Notes: generated from the sequence alone by a model not told the origin. A stretch of 64,000 nt of DNA from an uncultured Erythrobacter sp. (GCF_958304185.1 NZ_OY284433.1:124001-188000); one strand, 5' to 3'. Counted from the first letter of the stretch, positions 53,151-62,154 are shown. A program made the numbers and translations.

Positions 53151-53879
53151 ATGCGGCGCCTCGCTGTCTGGTCTGGTTTGGGAGTGGGCGCAGCACTGCT
53201 GCTGGCCGGGTGCGATGGCATAGCGCCTGTCACCGGCGATACGGCCGCAGGTGAAGTGAGCTTCCCCAAGCCTGATCGCCCTGTCGCCAAAGTCGTCTCC
53301 AACCAGTTCTCCAACGAAGACGCGCGTGACGAGCGTAACGAAGCACAAGTGGTCATGGACCTCGCCGACCTTCGCTCCGGCATGACCGTTGCTGATATCG
53401 GCGCGGGTGAGGGGTACTACACCGTGCGCTTGGCTGAGCGGGTCGGCGCAGACGGGCGCGTGCTGGCGCAGGACATCAGCCGCGAAGCGCTCGACCGGCT
53501 CGGCCGACGAGTGGAGCGCGAGCGGCTCGAGAATATCTCGATCAAGTTCGGTGATGCCGACAATCCGCAGCTTCCGCCCGACAGTTTCGACCGTATCTTC
53601 ATGGTCCATATGTACCACGAGGTGACCGATCCTTACGCCTTCCTGTGGAACATGTGGCCTGCGTTGAACGCCGGGGGGCAGATCGTGGTCGTGGAAAGCG
53701 ACAGCCCGGTTGGCCGCCACGGCCTGCCGCATACGCTGCTGTTCTGCGAGTTCGAAGCGGTCGGCTATGTGCTGGTCGAGTATATTGAACGCCCGGATAT
53801 CAAGGGCTATTTCGCACGCTTTCAGCGCGGCACCAAACGCACCGCGCCTGATGCGATCAAGGTCTGCGAGGCAGGCTGA
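53151..53879 (+). CDS. Lipoprotein with SAM-methyltransferase fold
   Basis: A 242-residue protein that begins with a lipoprotein signal (AALLLAGC, Cys about residue 21) and then a class I methyltransferase domain: MTVADIGAGEGYYTVRLAER (motif I), VLAQDISREALDRL (acidic residue after strand 2), FDRIFMVHMYHEVTDP and NAGGQIVVVES. The methyltransferase motifs are well preserved, yet S-adenosylmethionine is not expected outside the cytoplasm. Either the lipobox is fortuitous, an internal start is used, or the fold has another role. It lies 5 bases after prfB. Confidence 0.8.
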   Translation: MRRLAVWSGLGVGAALLLAGCDGIAPVTGDTAAGEVSFPKPDRPVAKVVSNQFSNEDARDERNEAQVVMDLADLRSGMTVADIGAGEGYYTVRLAERVGADGRVLAQDISREALDRLGRRVERERLENISIKFGDADNPQLPPDSFDRIFMVHMYHEVTDPYAFLWNMWPALNAGGQIVVVESDSPVGRHGLPHTLLFCEFEAVGYVLVEYIERPDIKGYFARFQRGTKRTAPDAIKVCEAG

Positions 53880-53897
53880 GGGCGCAAACGCGTGAGG

Positions 53898-53926
53898 TTG
53901 CGAGGCGAGGCCGCCCCGACTATGGC
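53898..53926 (+). promoter_or_regulatory. Candidate promoter of the nitronate monooxygenase gene
   Basis: TTGCGA (53898-53903) and TATGGC (53921-53926) are exactly 17 bases apart, in the 92-bp gap before the TTG start at 53972. The arrangement fits a sigma-70-type promoter with a leader of about 40 bases. Pattern evidence only. Confidence 0.3.
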
Positions 53927-53971
53927 AAGGTTACGTAAGAAAGCGCGGGTTTCGCGCAAAGGGGATTTTCA

Positions 53972-55375
53972 TTGTTCAAGGGATTGAGCCCGATCGTTTA
54001 TGGCGGTCGTGAAGTCTGGCCGCTGGTGGAAGGCGGCAAGGGCGTATCTGCCACCAATCATGCGAGTTCCGGCGCTTGGGCCGCTGCTGGCGGGATTGGC
54101 ACGGTCAGCGCGGTCAATGCTGACAGCTATGACGATGACGGTAATCCCATCCCGCAAATCTACCACGGCCGCACCCGTGAAGAACGGCATCAGGAGCTGA
54201 TCCGCTACGCCATCGACGGCGCGACCACGCAGGTCAAACAGGCCTATGAAATCGCGAACGGCAAGGGCGCGATCAACATCAACGTGCTGTGGGAAATGGG
54301 CGGGGCGCAGGCCGTGCTCGAAGGCGTATTGGAAAACACCCGCGGCATGGTGACCGGCGTCACCTGCGGGGCGGGGATGCCTTACAAGCTGGCGGAGATC
54401 GCGGCGCGCTTTAACGTCTGCTATCTGCCGATCGTGAGTTCAGGCCGCGCCTTCCGCGCGCTGTGGAAGCGGTCCTATCACAAGGTGCCCGAGCTGATGG
54501 CGGCGGTGGTTTATGAAGACCCGTGGCTGGCGGGCGGGCACAATGGCCTCTCCAACGCCGAAGACCCGACCAAGCCGGAAGACCCCTATCCACGCGTCAA
54601 AGTGCTGCGCGACATGATGCGCGCCGAGGGCGTCAGCGATGACGTGCCGATCGTGATGGCGGGCGGGGTCTGGTACCTGCGCGAATGGAACGACTGGATC
54701 GACAATCCCGAGCTTGGCAAAATCGCCTTCCAGTTCGGCACGCGGCCCTTGCTGACGCAGGAGAGCCCGATCCCGCAGATCTGGAAAGACCTGCTGCGCA
54801 CCGTCGAACCAGGCGATGTGCTGCTCCACAAGTTCTCCCCCACCGGCTTCTATTCGAGCGCGGTGAAGACCCCGTTCCTGTATGACCTGATGCACCGTTC
54901 AGAGCGCCAAGTGCCTTACTTCAAGCGCGGCGTGGAAGACGGCACGGTGCAGCTCGGCGAAGACGGCAGGGCCCGCAGTTTCTGGGTCAAGCCCGAGGAC
55001 AAGGCCAAGGCCGAAATGTGGATGCGCGCGGGTCATACCGAGCCGCTCAAGACCCCTGATGACACGATCGTGTTCGTCACGCCCGATGCACGCGACACCA
55101 TCCGCAAGGATCAGCAGGATTGCATGGGCTGCCTGTCGCATTGCGGTTTTTCGAGCTGGAAAGACCACGACGATCACACCACCGGGCGTCTGGCCGACCC
55201 GCGCAGCTTCTGCATCCAGAAGACCTTGCAGGACATCGCCCACGGCGATGATCCCGACAACAACCTCGCATTCGCGGGCCATGCGGCCTACCGGTTCAAG
55301 ACCGATCCGTTCTTCTCCAACGGCTACACGCCAAGCGTGGGCGAGCTGGTCGAGCGGATCTTGACGGGGGATTAG
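53972..55375 (+). CDS. Nitronate monooxygenase / 2-nitropropane dioxygenase family
   Basis: FMN-dependent TIM-barrel oxidoreductase that oxidises alkyl nitronates such as propionate 3-nitronate. The TTG at 53972 has AAAGGGGA at a suitable distance and leads into FKGLSPIVYGGREVWPLVEGG; the protein has 467 residues. Visible features: ATNHASSGAWAAAGGIGTVS, the FMN-binding IVMAGGVWYLREW and FQFGTRPLLTQESP, and a Cys-rich DCMGCLSHCGFSSW near the C-terminus. It is longer than classic nitronate monooxygenases (about 350 residues), and belongs to a longer bacterial branch whose substrate is unproven. Confidence 0.85.
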   Translation: MFKGLSPIVYGGREVWPLVEGGKGVSATNHASSGAWAAAGGIGTVSAVNADSYDDDGNPIPQIYHGRTREERHQELIRYAIDGATTQVKQAYEIANGKGAININVLWEMGGAQAVLEGVLENTRGMVTGVTCGAGMPYKLAEIAARFNVCYLPIVSSGRAFRALWKRSYHKVPELMAAVVYEDPWLAGGHNGLSNAEDPTKPEDPYPRVKVLRDMMRAEGVSDDVPIVMAGGVWYLREWNDWIDNPELGKIAFQFGTRPLLTQESPIPQIWKDLLRTVEPGDVLLHKFSPTGFYSSAVKTPFLYDLMHRSERQVPYFKRGVEDGTVQLGEDGRARSFWVKPEDKAKAEMWMRAGHTEPLKTPDDTIVFVTPDARDTIRKDQQDCMGCLSHCGFSSWKDHDDHTTGRLADPRSFCIQKTLQDIAHGDDPDNNLAFAGHAAYRFKTDPFFSNGYTPSVGELVERILTGD

Positions 55376-55380
55376 GCCGA

Positions 55381-55998
55381 ATGGGTCGCCGCACAGAGCG
55401 ACACGAATGGGCAGATCACCCTGAGCTGCTGACGTCGCTAAGGACGCCTTGGGATAAGTTTCGCAAGGCTGACTGGAACTTCAGCCGCTATGAATATGAG
55501 GTCTCCAAGCGACCCTGCCACATTGAGGACGTAAGTTTCGCAGCGCTCGATTTTTGTGTATCGTTAACTGCGCTGCGAGACTGGACGAAAACAGCTTTAG
55601 CTAAAGACTGCCGTGCAGGGCGTCGTACGTTGCCTTCAGGGCTCGGTAATCTGGACGACTGGCAGCAGTTCTTAGGGGGAGCAATCCCATGGCTGTCTGC
55701 TATCGAGGCGATCGCAAACACCACGAAGCATGGCAAGTATCGCGATGATGGCTGGCCGAAGGGGATTGCTATGCTGGCCACATTTGTACCTCCTCATCTC
55801 GAGGAGGAGAAAGATAACTGTCAGGACGGACTCGCGCTCTTTAATTTCATGCAACGATATTGGGACGTAGCTTGGTGGGACATCGCGCTTCGTCAGCATG
55901 GTCAGAAAGAGGCTACGCCGGGTAATGTGGCTTTCCGTGAAGCTCTAGACGCATGGCAGACGCTACTGACTGATTGCGGGTTCAACGCCAGAGATTAA
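55381..55998 (+). CDS. Hypothetical protein, low-GC orphan
   Basis: A 205-residue soluble protein I do not recognise. It has no signal peptide or membrane segment. Notable are Trp-rich parts (RYWDVAWWDIALR) and an IANTTKHGKY motif; N-x-x-K-H motifs occur in several uncharacterised helical families. Codon use differs from all neighbours: many TTA/TTG/CTA, GTA, GCT and AAA codons, and clearly lower GC. It starts 5 bases after the preceding stop, and its own stop TAA shares the TTAA with the convergent dehydrogenase stop. Recent acquisition by horizontal transfer is the simplest reading. Confidence 0.7.
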   Translation: MGRRTERHEWADHPELLTSLRTPWDKFRKADWNFSRYEYEVSKRPCHIEDVSFAALDFCVSLTALRDWTKTALAKDCRAGRRTLPSGLGNLDDWQQFLGGAIPWLSAIEAIANTTKHGKYRDDGWPKGIAMLATFVPPHLEEEKDNCQDGLALFNFMQRYWDVAWWDIALRQHGQKEATPGNVAFREALDAWQTLLTDCGFNARD

Positions 55999-57008
55999 CC
56001 CCACACCAGCGCCGTCAGCACCTGATCGGGCGGGCGGTGGCCGTCGGCCCACATTCGGATATTGGCGATCACCTTGTGACCCGAATCCTCGCGGCCCTCG
56101 GCCGTGGCGCTGCCGATGTGGGGGAGGGTCATGACGTTGGGGTGCGCGATCAGGCGCGGGTCGACGTGGGGCTCGTCCGGGTACACGTCGAGCCCGGCGC
56201 CTGCGAGATGCCCCGATTCCAGCGCAGCAATCAGCGCTTCCTGATCGATCAATTCGCCGCGCGCGGTGTTGATGATGCTGCTGCCCGGCTTCATCAGCGC
56301 GATCCGGCGCGCGTCGATCAGGTGGCGGGTGTCCTCGGTCAGCGGGCAGTGCAGGGTGAGAATGTCAGCCTCGGCCATCAGCGCATCGACATCGCCGACA
56401 TAGCGCACGCCCAGCATCCGCTCGAGCGCTTCGGGCAGCGGCTTGCGGTTATAATAGGCGATCTCAAGCCCGAAGGCGCGGGCACGGTGGGCGACGGCCT
56501 GACCGATGCGGCCCATGCCGATGATGCCGAGCACCTTGCCCGCCAGCTTGCGTCCGAGCAGGCCTGACGGCGCCCAGCCGGTCCACTTGCCGCTGCGCAC
56601 GAGGCCCGTGCCTTCGCGAATCCGGCGGGGCACGCCGATGATCCCGGCCATGGCGATATCAGCCGTGTCATCGGTGAAGACGCCCGGGGTGTTGGTGACG
56701 AGGATCTTGCGCGCGGCGGCGGCAGGCAGGTCGATATGCTCGGTGCCAGCGCCGAAATTGGCGATCAGGCCCAGCCGCTCGCCAGCACCGGCGATCAGAT
56801 CGGCGTCGATCCGGTCGGTCACGGTCGGCACCAGCACATCGCAATCCCGCATCGCCTTGGCCAGTTGCTCGCGGGTGAGCGGCACATCGCTTGCGTTCAG
56901 CACCACATCGAACAGCTCGCACATCCGCGCTTCGACCTCCGGCATCAGGTGGCGGGTGACGATCACGCGCGGGACATTGGCGAGTGGACGGGTGGGGCGC
57001 TGGGTCAT
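55995..57008 (-). CDS. D-2-hydroxyacid dehydrogenase (glyoxylate/hydroxypyruvate reductase type)
   Basis: NAD(P)-dependent oxidoreductase of the D-isomer-specific 2-hydroxyacid dehydrogenase family, 337 residues. It has the nucleotide-binding GIIGMGRIGQAVAHRARAFG, the catalytic Arg in INTARGELID, Glu in GLDVYPDEPHVD and His in TLPHIGSAT. The substrate-side loop NFGAGTEHIDL is typical of glyoxylate reductases. The Arg residues of YNRKP after the second strand may favour NADPH; this is an inference. The stop overlaps the stop of the orphan gene in a shared TTAA. Confidence 0.9.
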   Translation of the reverse strand: MTQRPTRPLANVPRVIVTRHLMPEVEARMCELFDVVLNASDVPLTREQLAKAMRDCDVLVPTVTDRIDADLIAGAGERLGLIANFGAGTEHIDLPAAAARKILVTNTPGVFTDDTADIAMAGIIGVPRRIREGTGLVRSGKWTGWAPSGLLGRKLAGKVLGIIGMGRIGQAVAHRARAFGLEIAYYNRKPLPEALERMLGVRYVGDVDALMAEADILTLHCPLTEDTRHLIDARRIALMKPGSSIINTARGELIDQEALIAALESGHLAGAGLDVYPDEPHVDPRLIAHPNVMTLPHIGSATAEGREDSGHKVIANIRMWADGHRPPDQVLTALVWG

Positions 57009-57104
57009 GGCTGACGGGCTAATGCCACAGGGCCTTCGCGGTCAAGGCGCGGATGCACAGGCGCTGCTTGAATCCGCAGGGGCTAACGCGCTATCGCATC
57101 GGCT

Positions 57105-57602
57105 ATGCAGGGATTCCGTTTCTTCTCGACGCTCGGCCTAATGCTGATGCTGGCCGCAACCTTCATGATCGCGCCGCTCAGCGCGCAGGACCGGACGCTG
57201 CCCTATTGGGCGAGCCTGCGGTACGAGAAGGTCAATATGCGCGTGGGGCCGAGCGCGGAATATCCCGTCACCTGGGTCTATCTGCGGCAGGGTCTGCCGG
57301 TGAAGGTGGTGCGGGTGCGCGAGGGCTGGCGTCTGGTCGAGGACCATGAAGGCACGCAGGGCTGGGTTGCCTCGAGCCAACTCGATCCGGCGCGGGGCGG
57401 GTTGGTGATCGGAGCGGGGCTCGCCGAAGTGCGCGCCGAGCCCAGCACAGCGGCGGAAGTGAAGTGGCGGGCCGAACCGGGCGTGGTGACCAAGCTCAAG
57501 GCGTGCCGTACGGGCTGGTGCGAGGTCGATATTGCCGGGCGAAAGGGCTGGATCAGCGCGGCGCGCCTGTGGGGCTCTGACACGCTGCCGGGCGACGAAT
57601 AA
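57105..57602 (+). CDS. Exported SH3-domain protein
   Basis: A 165-residue protein with a signal peptide (about 1-28, LGLMLMLAATFMIAPLSAQ) and two bacterial SH3 domains: the first around KVNMRVGPSAEYPVTWVYL to GTQGWVASSQL, the second around LAEVRAEPSTAAEVKWRAEP to GRKGWISAARLWG. Such proteins bind peptidoglycan or partner proteins in the periplasm. Two cysteines in KACRTGWCEVD could form a disulfide. Divergent from the hydroxyacid dehydrogenase gene, with a 96-bp gap. Confidence 0.88.
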   Translation: MQGFRFFSTLGLMLMLAATFMIAPLSAQDRTLPYWASLRYEKVNMRVGPSAEYPVTWVYLRQGLPVKVVRVREGWRLVEDHEGTQGWVASSQLDPARGGLVIGAGLAEVRAEPSTAAEVKWRAEPGVVTKLKACRTGWCEVDIAGRKGWISAARLWGSDTLPGDE

Positions 57603-57622
57603 GGCCGCCCGGCGCGCGCCAA

Positions 57623-58819
57623 TCAGATCAGTTCGACCGCAACCGCCGTCGCTTCCCCGCCGCCGATGCACAGTGAGGCGACGCCGCGTGTCTTGCCCTG
57701 CTGCTTCAGCGCATTGAGCAGCGTGACAATAATCCGCGTGCCGCTCGCCCCGATCGGGTGACCGAGCGCGGTGCCGCCGCCGTTCACGTTGATCTTGTCG
57801 TGCGGGATGCCGAGGTCACGCATTGCGAACATCGCGACGCAGGCGAAGGCCTCGTTCACCTCGAACAGATCAACATCGTCCACGCCCCAGCCAGCGCGGG
57901 CCAGCACCTTCTGGATCGCCGGGATCGGCGCGGTGGTGAACTGCGACGGCGCATGGGCGTGGGACGCAATCGCGACCACGCGGGCGACTGGGACAAGGCC
58001 CTTGGCCTCGGCAATGCTGGCACGGGTGAGGACTACGGCGGCTGCGCCGTCCGAAATCGAGCTGGAGGTCGCGGCGGTGATCGTCCCATCCTTGGCGAAA
58101 GCGGGCTTCAGCTGCGGGATCTTGTCGGGGCGGCCCTTGCCGGGGGCTTCGTCGTGTTCAACCACGACATCACCGGCGCGGGTCGAAACCGTGACCGCGA
58201 CCACTTCGTCAGCGAATGCGCCGCTGGCAATCGCGCGGTTGGCACGGGCGAGCGATTCGATCGAATAGGCGTCCATATCCTCGCGGGTCATCTGGTAGGC
58301 ATTGGCGGTGTCCTGCGCGAAGGTGCCCATCGCGCGGCCGGGTTCATAGGCATCTTCCAGCCCATCGAGGAACATATGGTCATAGGCCGTGTCATGCCCG
58401 AGCCGCGCGCCCGAGCGGTGCTTTTTGAGGAGGTAGGGCGCATTGGTCATGCTCTCCATGCCGCCTGCGACCACCATGTCGACAGTCCCGCTGGCGAGCG
58501 CCTCGCTGCCCATGATCACGGTCTGCATACCGCTGCCGCAGACCTTGTTGACGGTCGTCGCCTCGACCGAAAGCGGCAAGCCCGCCTTGATCGCTGCCTG
58601 ACGCGCCGGTGCCTGGCCGAGCCCGGCGGGCAGCACGCAGCCCATATAGGCGCGGTCGATCTCCTCGCCCGCCACGCCCGCGCGCTCAACCGCAGCCTTG
58701 ACCGCAACAGCGCCGAGATCGGTTGCCGAAACCTCGGAAAGCGCACCCTGCATCGCGCCCATCGGGGTGCGGGCGTAGGAGAGGATCACGATCGGATCAT
58801 TGGGGGAGAGCTGGTTCAT
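57623..58819 (-). CDS. Acetyl-CoA C-acyltransferase (thiolase)
   Basis: Thiolase that either condenses two acetyl-CoA or cleaves 3-ketoacyl-CoA. The ATG at 58819 has AAGGA seven bases upstream and gives 398 residues; an ATG at 58840 would add seven. Catalytic residues are visible: the nucleophile Cys in TVNKVCGSGMQTVIMG, His in GGGTALGHPIGASG, the second Cys in ASLCIGGGEATA, and the NEAFACVAMFAM loop. The GMGRIG-free NAPYLLKKHRSGARLGHD loop is of the biosynthetic acetoacetyl-CoA thiolase type, but the direction of use cannot be decided from sequence. Divergent from the aldehyde dehydrogenase gene. Confidence 0.93.
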   Translation of the reverse strand: MNQLSPNDPIVILSYARTPMGAMQGALSEVSATDLGAVAVKAAVERAGVAGEEIDRAYMGCVLPAGLGQAPARQAAIKAGLPLSVEATTVNKVCGSGMQTVIMGSEALASGTVDMVVAGGMESMTNAPYLLKKHRSGARLGHDTAYDHMFLDGLEDAYEPGRAMGTFAQDTANAYQMTREDMDAYSIESLARANRAIASGAFADEVVAVTVSTRAGDVVVEHDEAPGKGRPDKIPQLKPAFAKDGTITAATSSSISDGAAAVVLTRASIAEAKGLVPVARVVAIASHAHAPSQFTTAPIPAIQKVLARAGWGVDDVDLFEVNEAFACVAMFAMRDLGIPHDKINVNGGGTALGHPIGASGTRIIVTLLNALKQQGKTRGVASLCIGGGEATAVAVELI

Positions 58820-58983
58820 GGCTAAGTCCTTGTGTGACATAGGAGCGTGTTCTGACGGCGGATGTAATGCTGCAATGCGTCAAACGCAATCGCGGCCAAG
58901 GTCGAAGCGCCTTGCCTTGACCACGCCTTTGCGCGAGAACGCGTCGCAAATGAAAACGCATCTATGTCTCACGGGAGAATGAC

Positions 58984-60414
58984 ATGGCCGATGATCGCCG
59001 CGATGAACTTGAAGCCCTGCTTGCGCGCCAGCGCGCCGCCTTCACCGCCTCGCGCCCCGAGCCGCTGTCGCAGCGCAAGGACCGCATCCGCCGCGCTATG
59101 GCGCTGGTGAAGGACCACGGCGAGGCATTCGCCAAGGCGATGAGCGCCGATTTCGGCAACCGCTCCTACGCGCAGTCAATGCTGACCGACATTGCCGCCA
59201 CGGTTGGCGCGGGCAATCATGCACTCAAGCATCTGGACGCCTGGGCCAAGCCTGAGAAGCGCAAGGTGCAGTTCCCGCTCGGCCTGCTGGGGGCCAAGGC
59301 CGAGGTGCGTTACGAACCCAAGGGCGTGATCGGCATTCTCTCGCCGTGGAACTTCCCGGTGCAGCTGGCTTTCGGCCCGCTGATGCAGGTGCTGGCTGCG
59401 GGCAACCGGGCGATGATCAAGCCGTCCGAATTCACCGAGCGCACCAGCGAGTTGATGGCAGAGCTGGTGGCAGAGTATTTCGCGCCTGAGGAAGTCGCTG
59501 TCGTCACTGGCAGCCCCGAAGTCGCCGCCGCGTTCTCCTCGCTGCCGTTTGATCATCTGGTCTTCACCGGATCGACCGCCACCGGCCGCCGCGTGATGCA
59601 GGCTGCGGCAACGAACCTGGTGCCGGTGACGCTTGAACTGGGCGGGAAGTCGCCCGTCATCATGGGCCGCAGCGCCGATTTCGCCAAGGCGGGGGAGCGG
59701 ATTGCGCTCGGCAAGATGATGAACGCAGGGCAAATCTGCCTCGCACCCGATTATCTGATGGTGCCCGAAGACAAGCAGGACGAGGCTGTGGCAGGCGTCG
59801 TCGGCGCGGCCAGCGCGATGTATCCCACTCTGCTCGACAATGACGATTACGCGTCAATCGTATCCGACCGCCATTTCGAGCGCTTGCAGGGCCTCGTCGC
59901 CGACGCCAAGGACAAAGGCGCCGAGGTGATCGAGGTCAACCCGGCGGGCGAGGATTTCGCCAACTCCAACCAGCGCAAGATGCCGCTCACGATCCTCAAG
60001 AATGTGAACGACGGCATGGCGGCGATGCAGGAGGAAATCTTCGGTCCCGTCCTGCCGGTCATGACCTACAAAGCGGTCGATCAGGCGGTGGATTACATCA
60101 ACGAGCATGACCGCCCGCTCGGCCTCTATTACTTCGGTGAGGATAAGGGCGAGCAGGAGCGCGTGCTGACCCGCACCATCTCGGGCGGGGTGACCACCAA
60201 TGACGTGGTGTTCCACGTGTCGATGGAAGACCTGCCGTTCGGCGGGGTCGGCCCGTCGGGAATGGGGAGCTATCACGCGATCGAGGGCTTCCGCGAATTC
60301 AGCCACGCACGCGCGGTCTATCACCAGCCCAAGATCGACATCGCCAAGCTCGCCGGCATGAAGCCACCCTATGGCAAGGCGACCGAGAAGGCTGCGGCGA
60401 ACATGATGAAATGA
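58984..60414 (+). CDS. Coniferyl aldehyde dehydrogenase-type aldehyde dehydrogenase
   Basis: NAD(P)-dependent aldehyde dehydrogenase of the class-3-like branch that contains coniferyl aldehyde dehydrogenase (CalB), 476 residues. Key parts: GVIGILSPWNFPVQLAFGPL, the FTGSTATGRRVM coenzyme loop, TLELGGKSPVIM with the general-base Glu, and NAGQICLAPDYLMV with the catalytic Cys. The C-terminal PFGGVGPSGMGSYHAIEGF is typical. A lignin-aldehyde substrate is a family label and not shown by the context. The stop overlaps the next gene's ATG. Confidence 0.9.
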   Translation: MADDRRDELEALLARQRAAFTASRPEPLSQRKDRIRRAMALVKDHGEAFAKAMSADFGNRSYAQSMLTDIAATVGAGNHALKHLDAWAKPEKRKVQFPLGLLGAKAEVRYEPKGVIGILSPWNFPVQLAFGPLMQVLAAGNRAMIKPSEFTERTSELMAELVAEYFAPEEVAVVTGSPEVAAAFSSLPFDHLVFTGSTATGRRVMQAAATNLVPVTLELGGKSPVIMGRSADFAKAGERIALGKMMNAGQICLAPDYLMVPEDKQDEAVAGVVGAASAMYPTLLDNDDYASIVSDRHFERLQGLVADAKDKGAEVIEVNPAGEDFANSNQRKMPLTILKNVNDGMAAMQEEIFGPVLPVMTYKAVDQAVDYINEHDRPLGLYYFGEDKGEQERVLTRTISGGVTTNDVVFHVSMEDLPFGGVGPSGMGSYHAIEGFREFSHARAVYHQPKIDIAKLAGMKPPYGKATEKAAANMMK

Positions 60415-61652
60415 AGGCGCTCGCCGCCGCGCTGGCTGTGCTTCTGGCTCAGATTCCGGCGGTCTCGCTCGGTGCTGAGGAGCCACCTGCGTGGCGCGCG
60501 GTCGATCCTGCGACGGGCGCTATCGCGGACGTCGCAGGGCTGGAACAGCTGGCGCGCGACTTTCCTGACAGCGCTAATGTGCGGCTGCGGTTCCTTAATG
60601 CGCAGCTCCAGGCAGGTGATGGGGACGCTGCGCTGGTCAGCCTGCGTTGGCTCGTGGAGCGTGGGCACCAGTTCGGTGAGCGGGCGCGGGGGCAGATCCC
60701 CGACCTGATCGGAGCGGCACAGGCCGAAGCTGCGCGCGAGTTGCTGGCGGGCGTGCCGCAGATGATCGCCGCCAGCACTGTCTTCGCCGAGGTGCAGGCT
60801 GAGGCGGGATTGATCGAGAGCGTGTTCGTCGCGCCGAACGGTGTAGAAGCGTTGGCCACCTCGGTTTCCCGCCGGTCCGTCTTTGTTAGCCTGCCGGGTG
60901 ACGCGTGGAAAGAGCTGCCAATCCCCGGCGCTTTTGCCCTGTCGGGTATCGTCTCGGCCTCCGATGGGCGCACGGGCTGGATCGCTTCGGGCAATATCGA
61001 CGGTTCACCCGCCGATCCCGAGCGGTTCTCCGGCTTGATCGGATTGACCGGCGAACCCAGTGAGTTTCGCCGTATTCCTGCTCCGGAAGGTGTGGCGGTC
61101 TCCGACCTTGCAGTTGGGCTGGACGGCACGGTTTACGCCAGCGATCCGCAAGGCGGCGGGGTCTATCGCGCTCGCGCCGATGCACCTGCGCTCGAGCCGC
61201 TGATCGCCCCCGGCATCTTACGCTCGCCCCAAGGGCTGGCGGTCAGCGCGGATGGGGCGCGGCTTTATGTCAGCGATTACCGCTATGGCCTCGCAGTGAT
61301 CGACCTCGCCAACGGCGCGCTCACGCGGCTATCCAGCGATGTTCCGGCCGCGCTTGACGGGGTGGATGGGCTGTGGCTGCATGGCCGCGAGCTGATTGCG
61401 GTGCAGAACGGCACCAGCCCGATGCGGATCAGTGCCTTCGCTCTTTCTGAGGACGGCACCCGCATCATCGGACACCGCATCCTGGAACAAGCGCACCCCG
61501 ATTGGACCGAGCCCTTGGGCGGCAGCGTCGCCAAAGGAGCGCTCTACTACGTCGCGACCGGCCAATGGGACCGTTACGACCAAGGGCGCCTGCGCGATGG
61601 TATGACCGCCATCCCCAGCGTGATCCGGCGCCTGCCGCTTGCCCCGCGCTGA
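60411..61652 (+). CDS. Exported beta-propeller-like protein of unknown function
   Basis: A 413-residue protein with a signal peptide (about 1-22, ALAAALAVLLAQIPAVSLG). The N-terminal third looks like tetratricopeptide-type helices (LRFLNAQLQAGDGDAALVSL), and the rest has the repeated strand pattern of an SMP-30/NHL-type propeller: VSDLAVGLDGTVYASDPQGG, SPQGLAVSADGARLYVSDYR and LDGVDGLWLHGRELIAVQNG. Propellers of this kind bind or hydrolyse small molecules, or serve as scaffolds. No gluconolactonase metal ligands are evident. ATGA overlap with the aldehyde dehydrogenase gene indicates co-expression. Confidence 0.75.
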   Translation: MKALAAALAVLLAQIPAVSLGAEEPPAWRAVDPATGAIADVAGLEQLARDFPDSANVRLRFLNAQLQAGDGDAALVSLRWLVERGHQFGERARGQIPDLIGAAQAEAARELLAGVPQMIAASTVFAEVQAEAGLIESVFVAPNGVEALATSVSRRSVFVSLPGDAWKELPIPGAFALSGIVSASDGRTGWIASGNIDGSPADPERFSGLIGLTGEPSEFRRIPAPEGVAVSDLAVGLDGTVYASDPQGGGVYRARADAPALEPLIAPGILRSPQGLAVSADGARLYVSDYRYGLAVIDLANGALTRLSSDVPAALDGVDGLWLHGRELIAVQNGTSPMRISAFALSEDGTRIIGHRILEQAHPDWTEPLGGSVAKGALYYVATGQWDRYDQGRLRDGMTAIPSVIRRLPLAPR

Positions 61653-61656
61653 ATGA

Positions 61657-61740
61657 CCTGTCGCAACCTTTGTTCGATTTCCTGCAACATACCTGAGGGG
61701 TTTTCCGCGAGTCGCAGGCTTGCGCCCCGCGTGCGACAGG
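61657..61740. promoter_or_regulatory. Inverted repeat and candidate promoter before the nuo operon
   Basis: CCTGTCGCA (61657-61665) and TGCGACAGG (61732-61740) are a perfect 9-bp inverted pair, 66 bases apart, in the 115-bp gap before nuoA. The right arm lies between TTGCGC (61720-61725) and TAGGGC (61743-61748), which are 17 bases apart and could be the -35 and -10 boxes of the nuo promoter. The pairing could be two half-sites for a regulator or a large stem in DNA or RNA. Confidence 0.3.
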
Positions 61741-61767
61741 CTTAGGGCGACGAACGGGATTAACAGC

Positions 61768-62154
61768 TTGGACATCGTCGTGGTCGACCTCAGTCAGTAT
61801 CTGCCGATACTGTTATTCGTGCTCGTGGCTTTCGGGCTCTCGATCCTGTTTGTGGTCGCGCCCATGGCGGTGTCGCGCCTCACGGGCACCCACAATCCCG
61901 ATGCGGAAAAGCTCTCCGAGTATGAATGCGGCTTTCCCGCGTTCGAGGATGCGCGCAGCCAGTTTGACGTGCGCTTCTATCTGGTCGCGATCAGCTTTAT
62001 CGTGTTCGACCTCGAAGCAGCCTTCCTGTTCCCCTGGGCGGTGAGCCTGGGTGAGACGGGCTGGGTGGGCTGGAGCGGCATGATGGTGTTCCTGTTCATC
62101 CTCGCCGTCGGGCTTGCTTATGAATGGAAGAAAGGGGCGTTGGACTGGGAATGA
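61768..62154 (+). CDS. nuoA: NADH-quinone oxidoreductase subunit A
   Basis: Membrane subunit of complex I. Starting at the TTG 61768 it has 128 residues; a GTG at 61780 ([13 protein letters not shown]) is an equally credible start and gives the more usual N-terminus. Three membrane segments are visible: [36 protein letters not shown] and [14 protein letters not shown]. The conserved loop [20 protein letters not shown], with its Cys, marks NuoA clearly. First gene of the nuo operon, coupled to nuoB by an ATGA overlap. Confidence 0.95.
   Translation: MDIVVVDLSQYLPILLFVLVAFGLSILFVVAPMAVSRLTGTHNPDAEKLSEYECGFPAFEDARSQFDVRFYLVAISFIVFDLEAAFLFPWAVSLGETGWVGWSGMMVFLFILAVGLAYEWKKGALDWE

Noticed and set aside
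60208-60223. GTGTTCCACGTGTCG, another partial parS half-site in the aldehyde dehydrogenase gene
   Set aside because: Only the left half matches, and the sequence encodes a conserved part of the enzyme.
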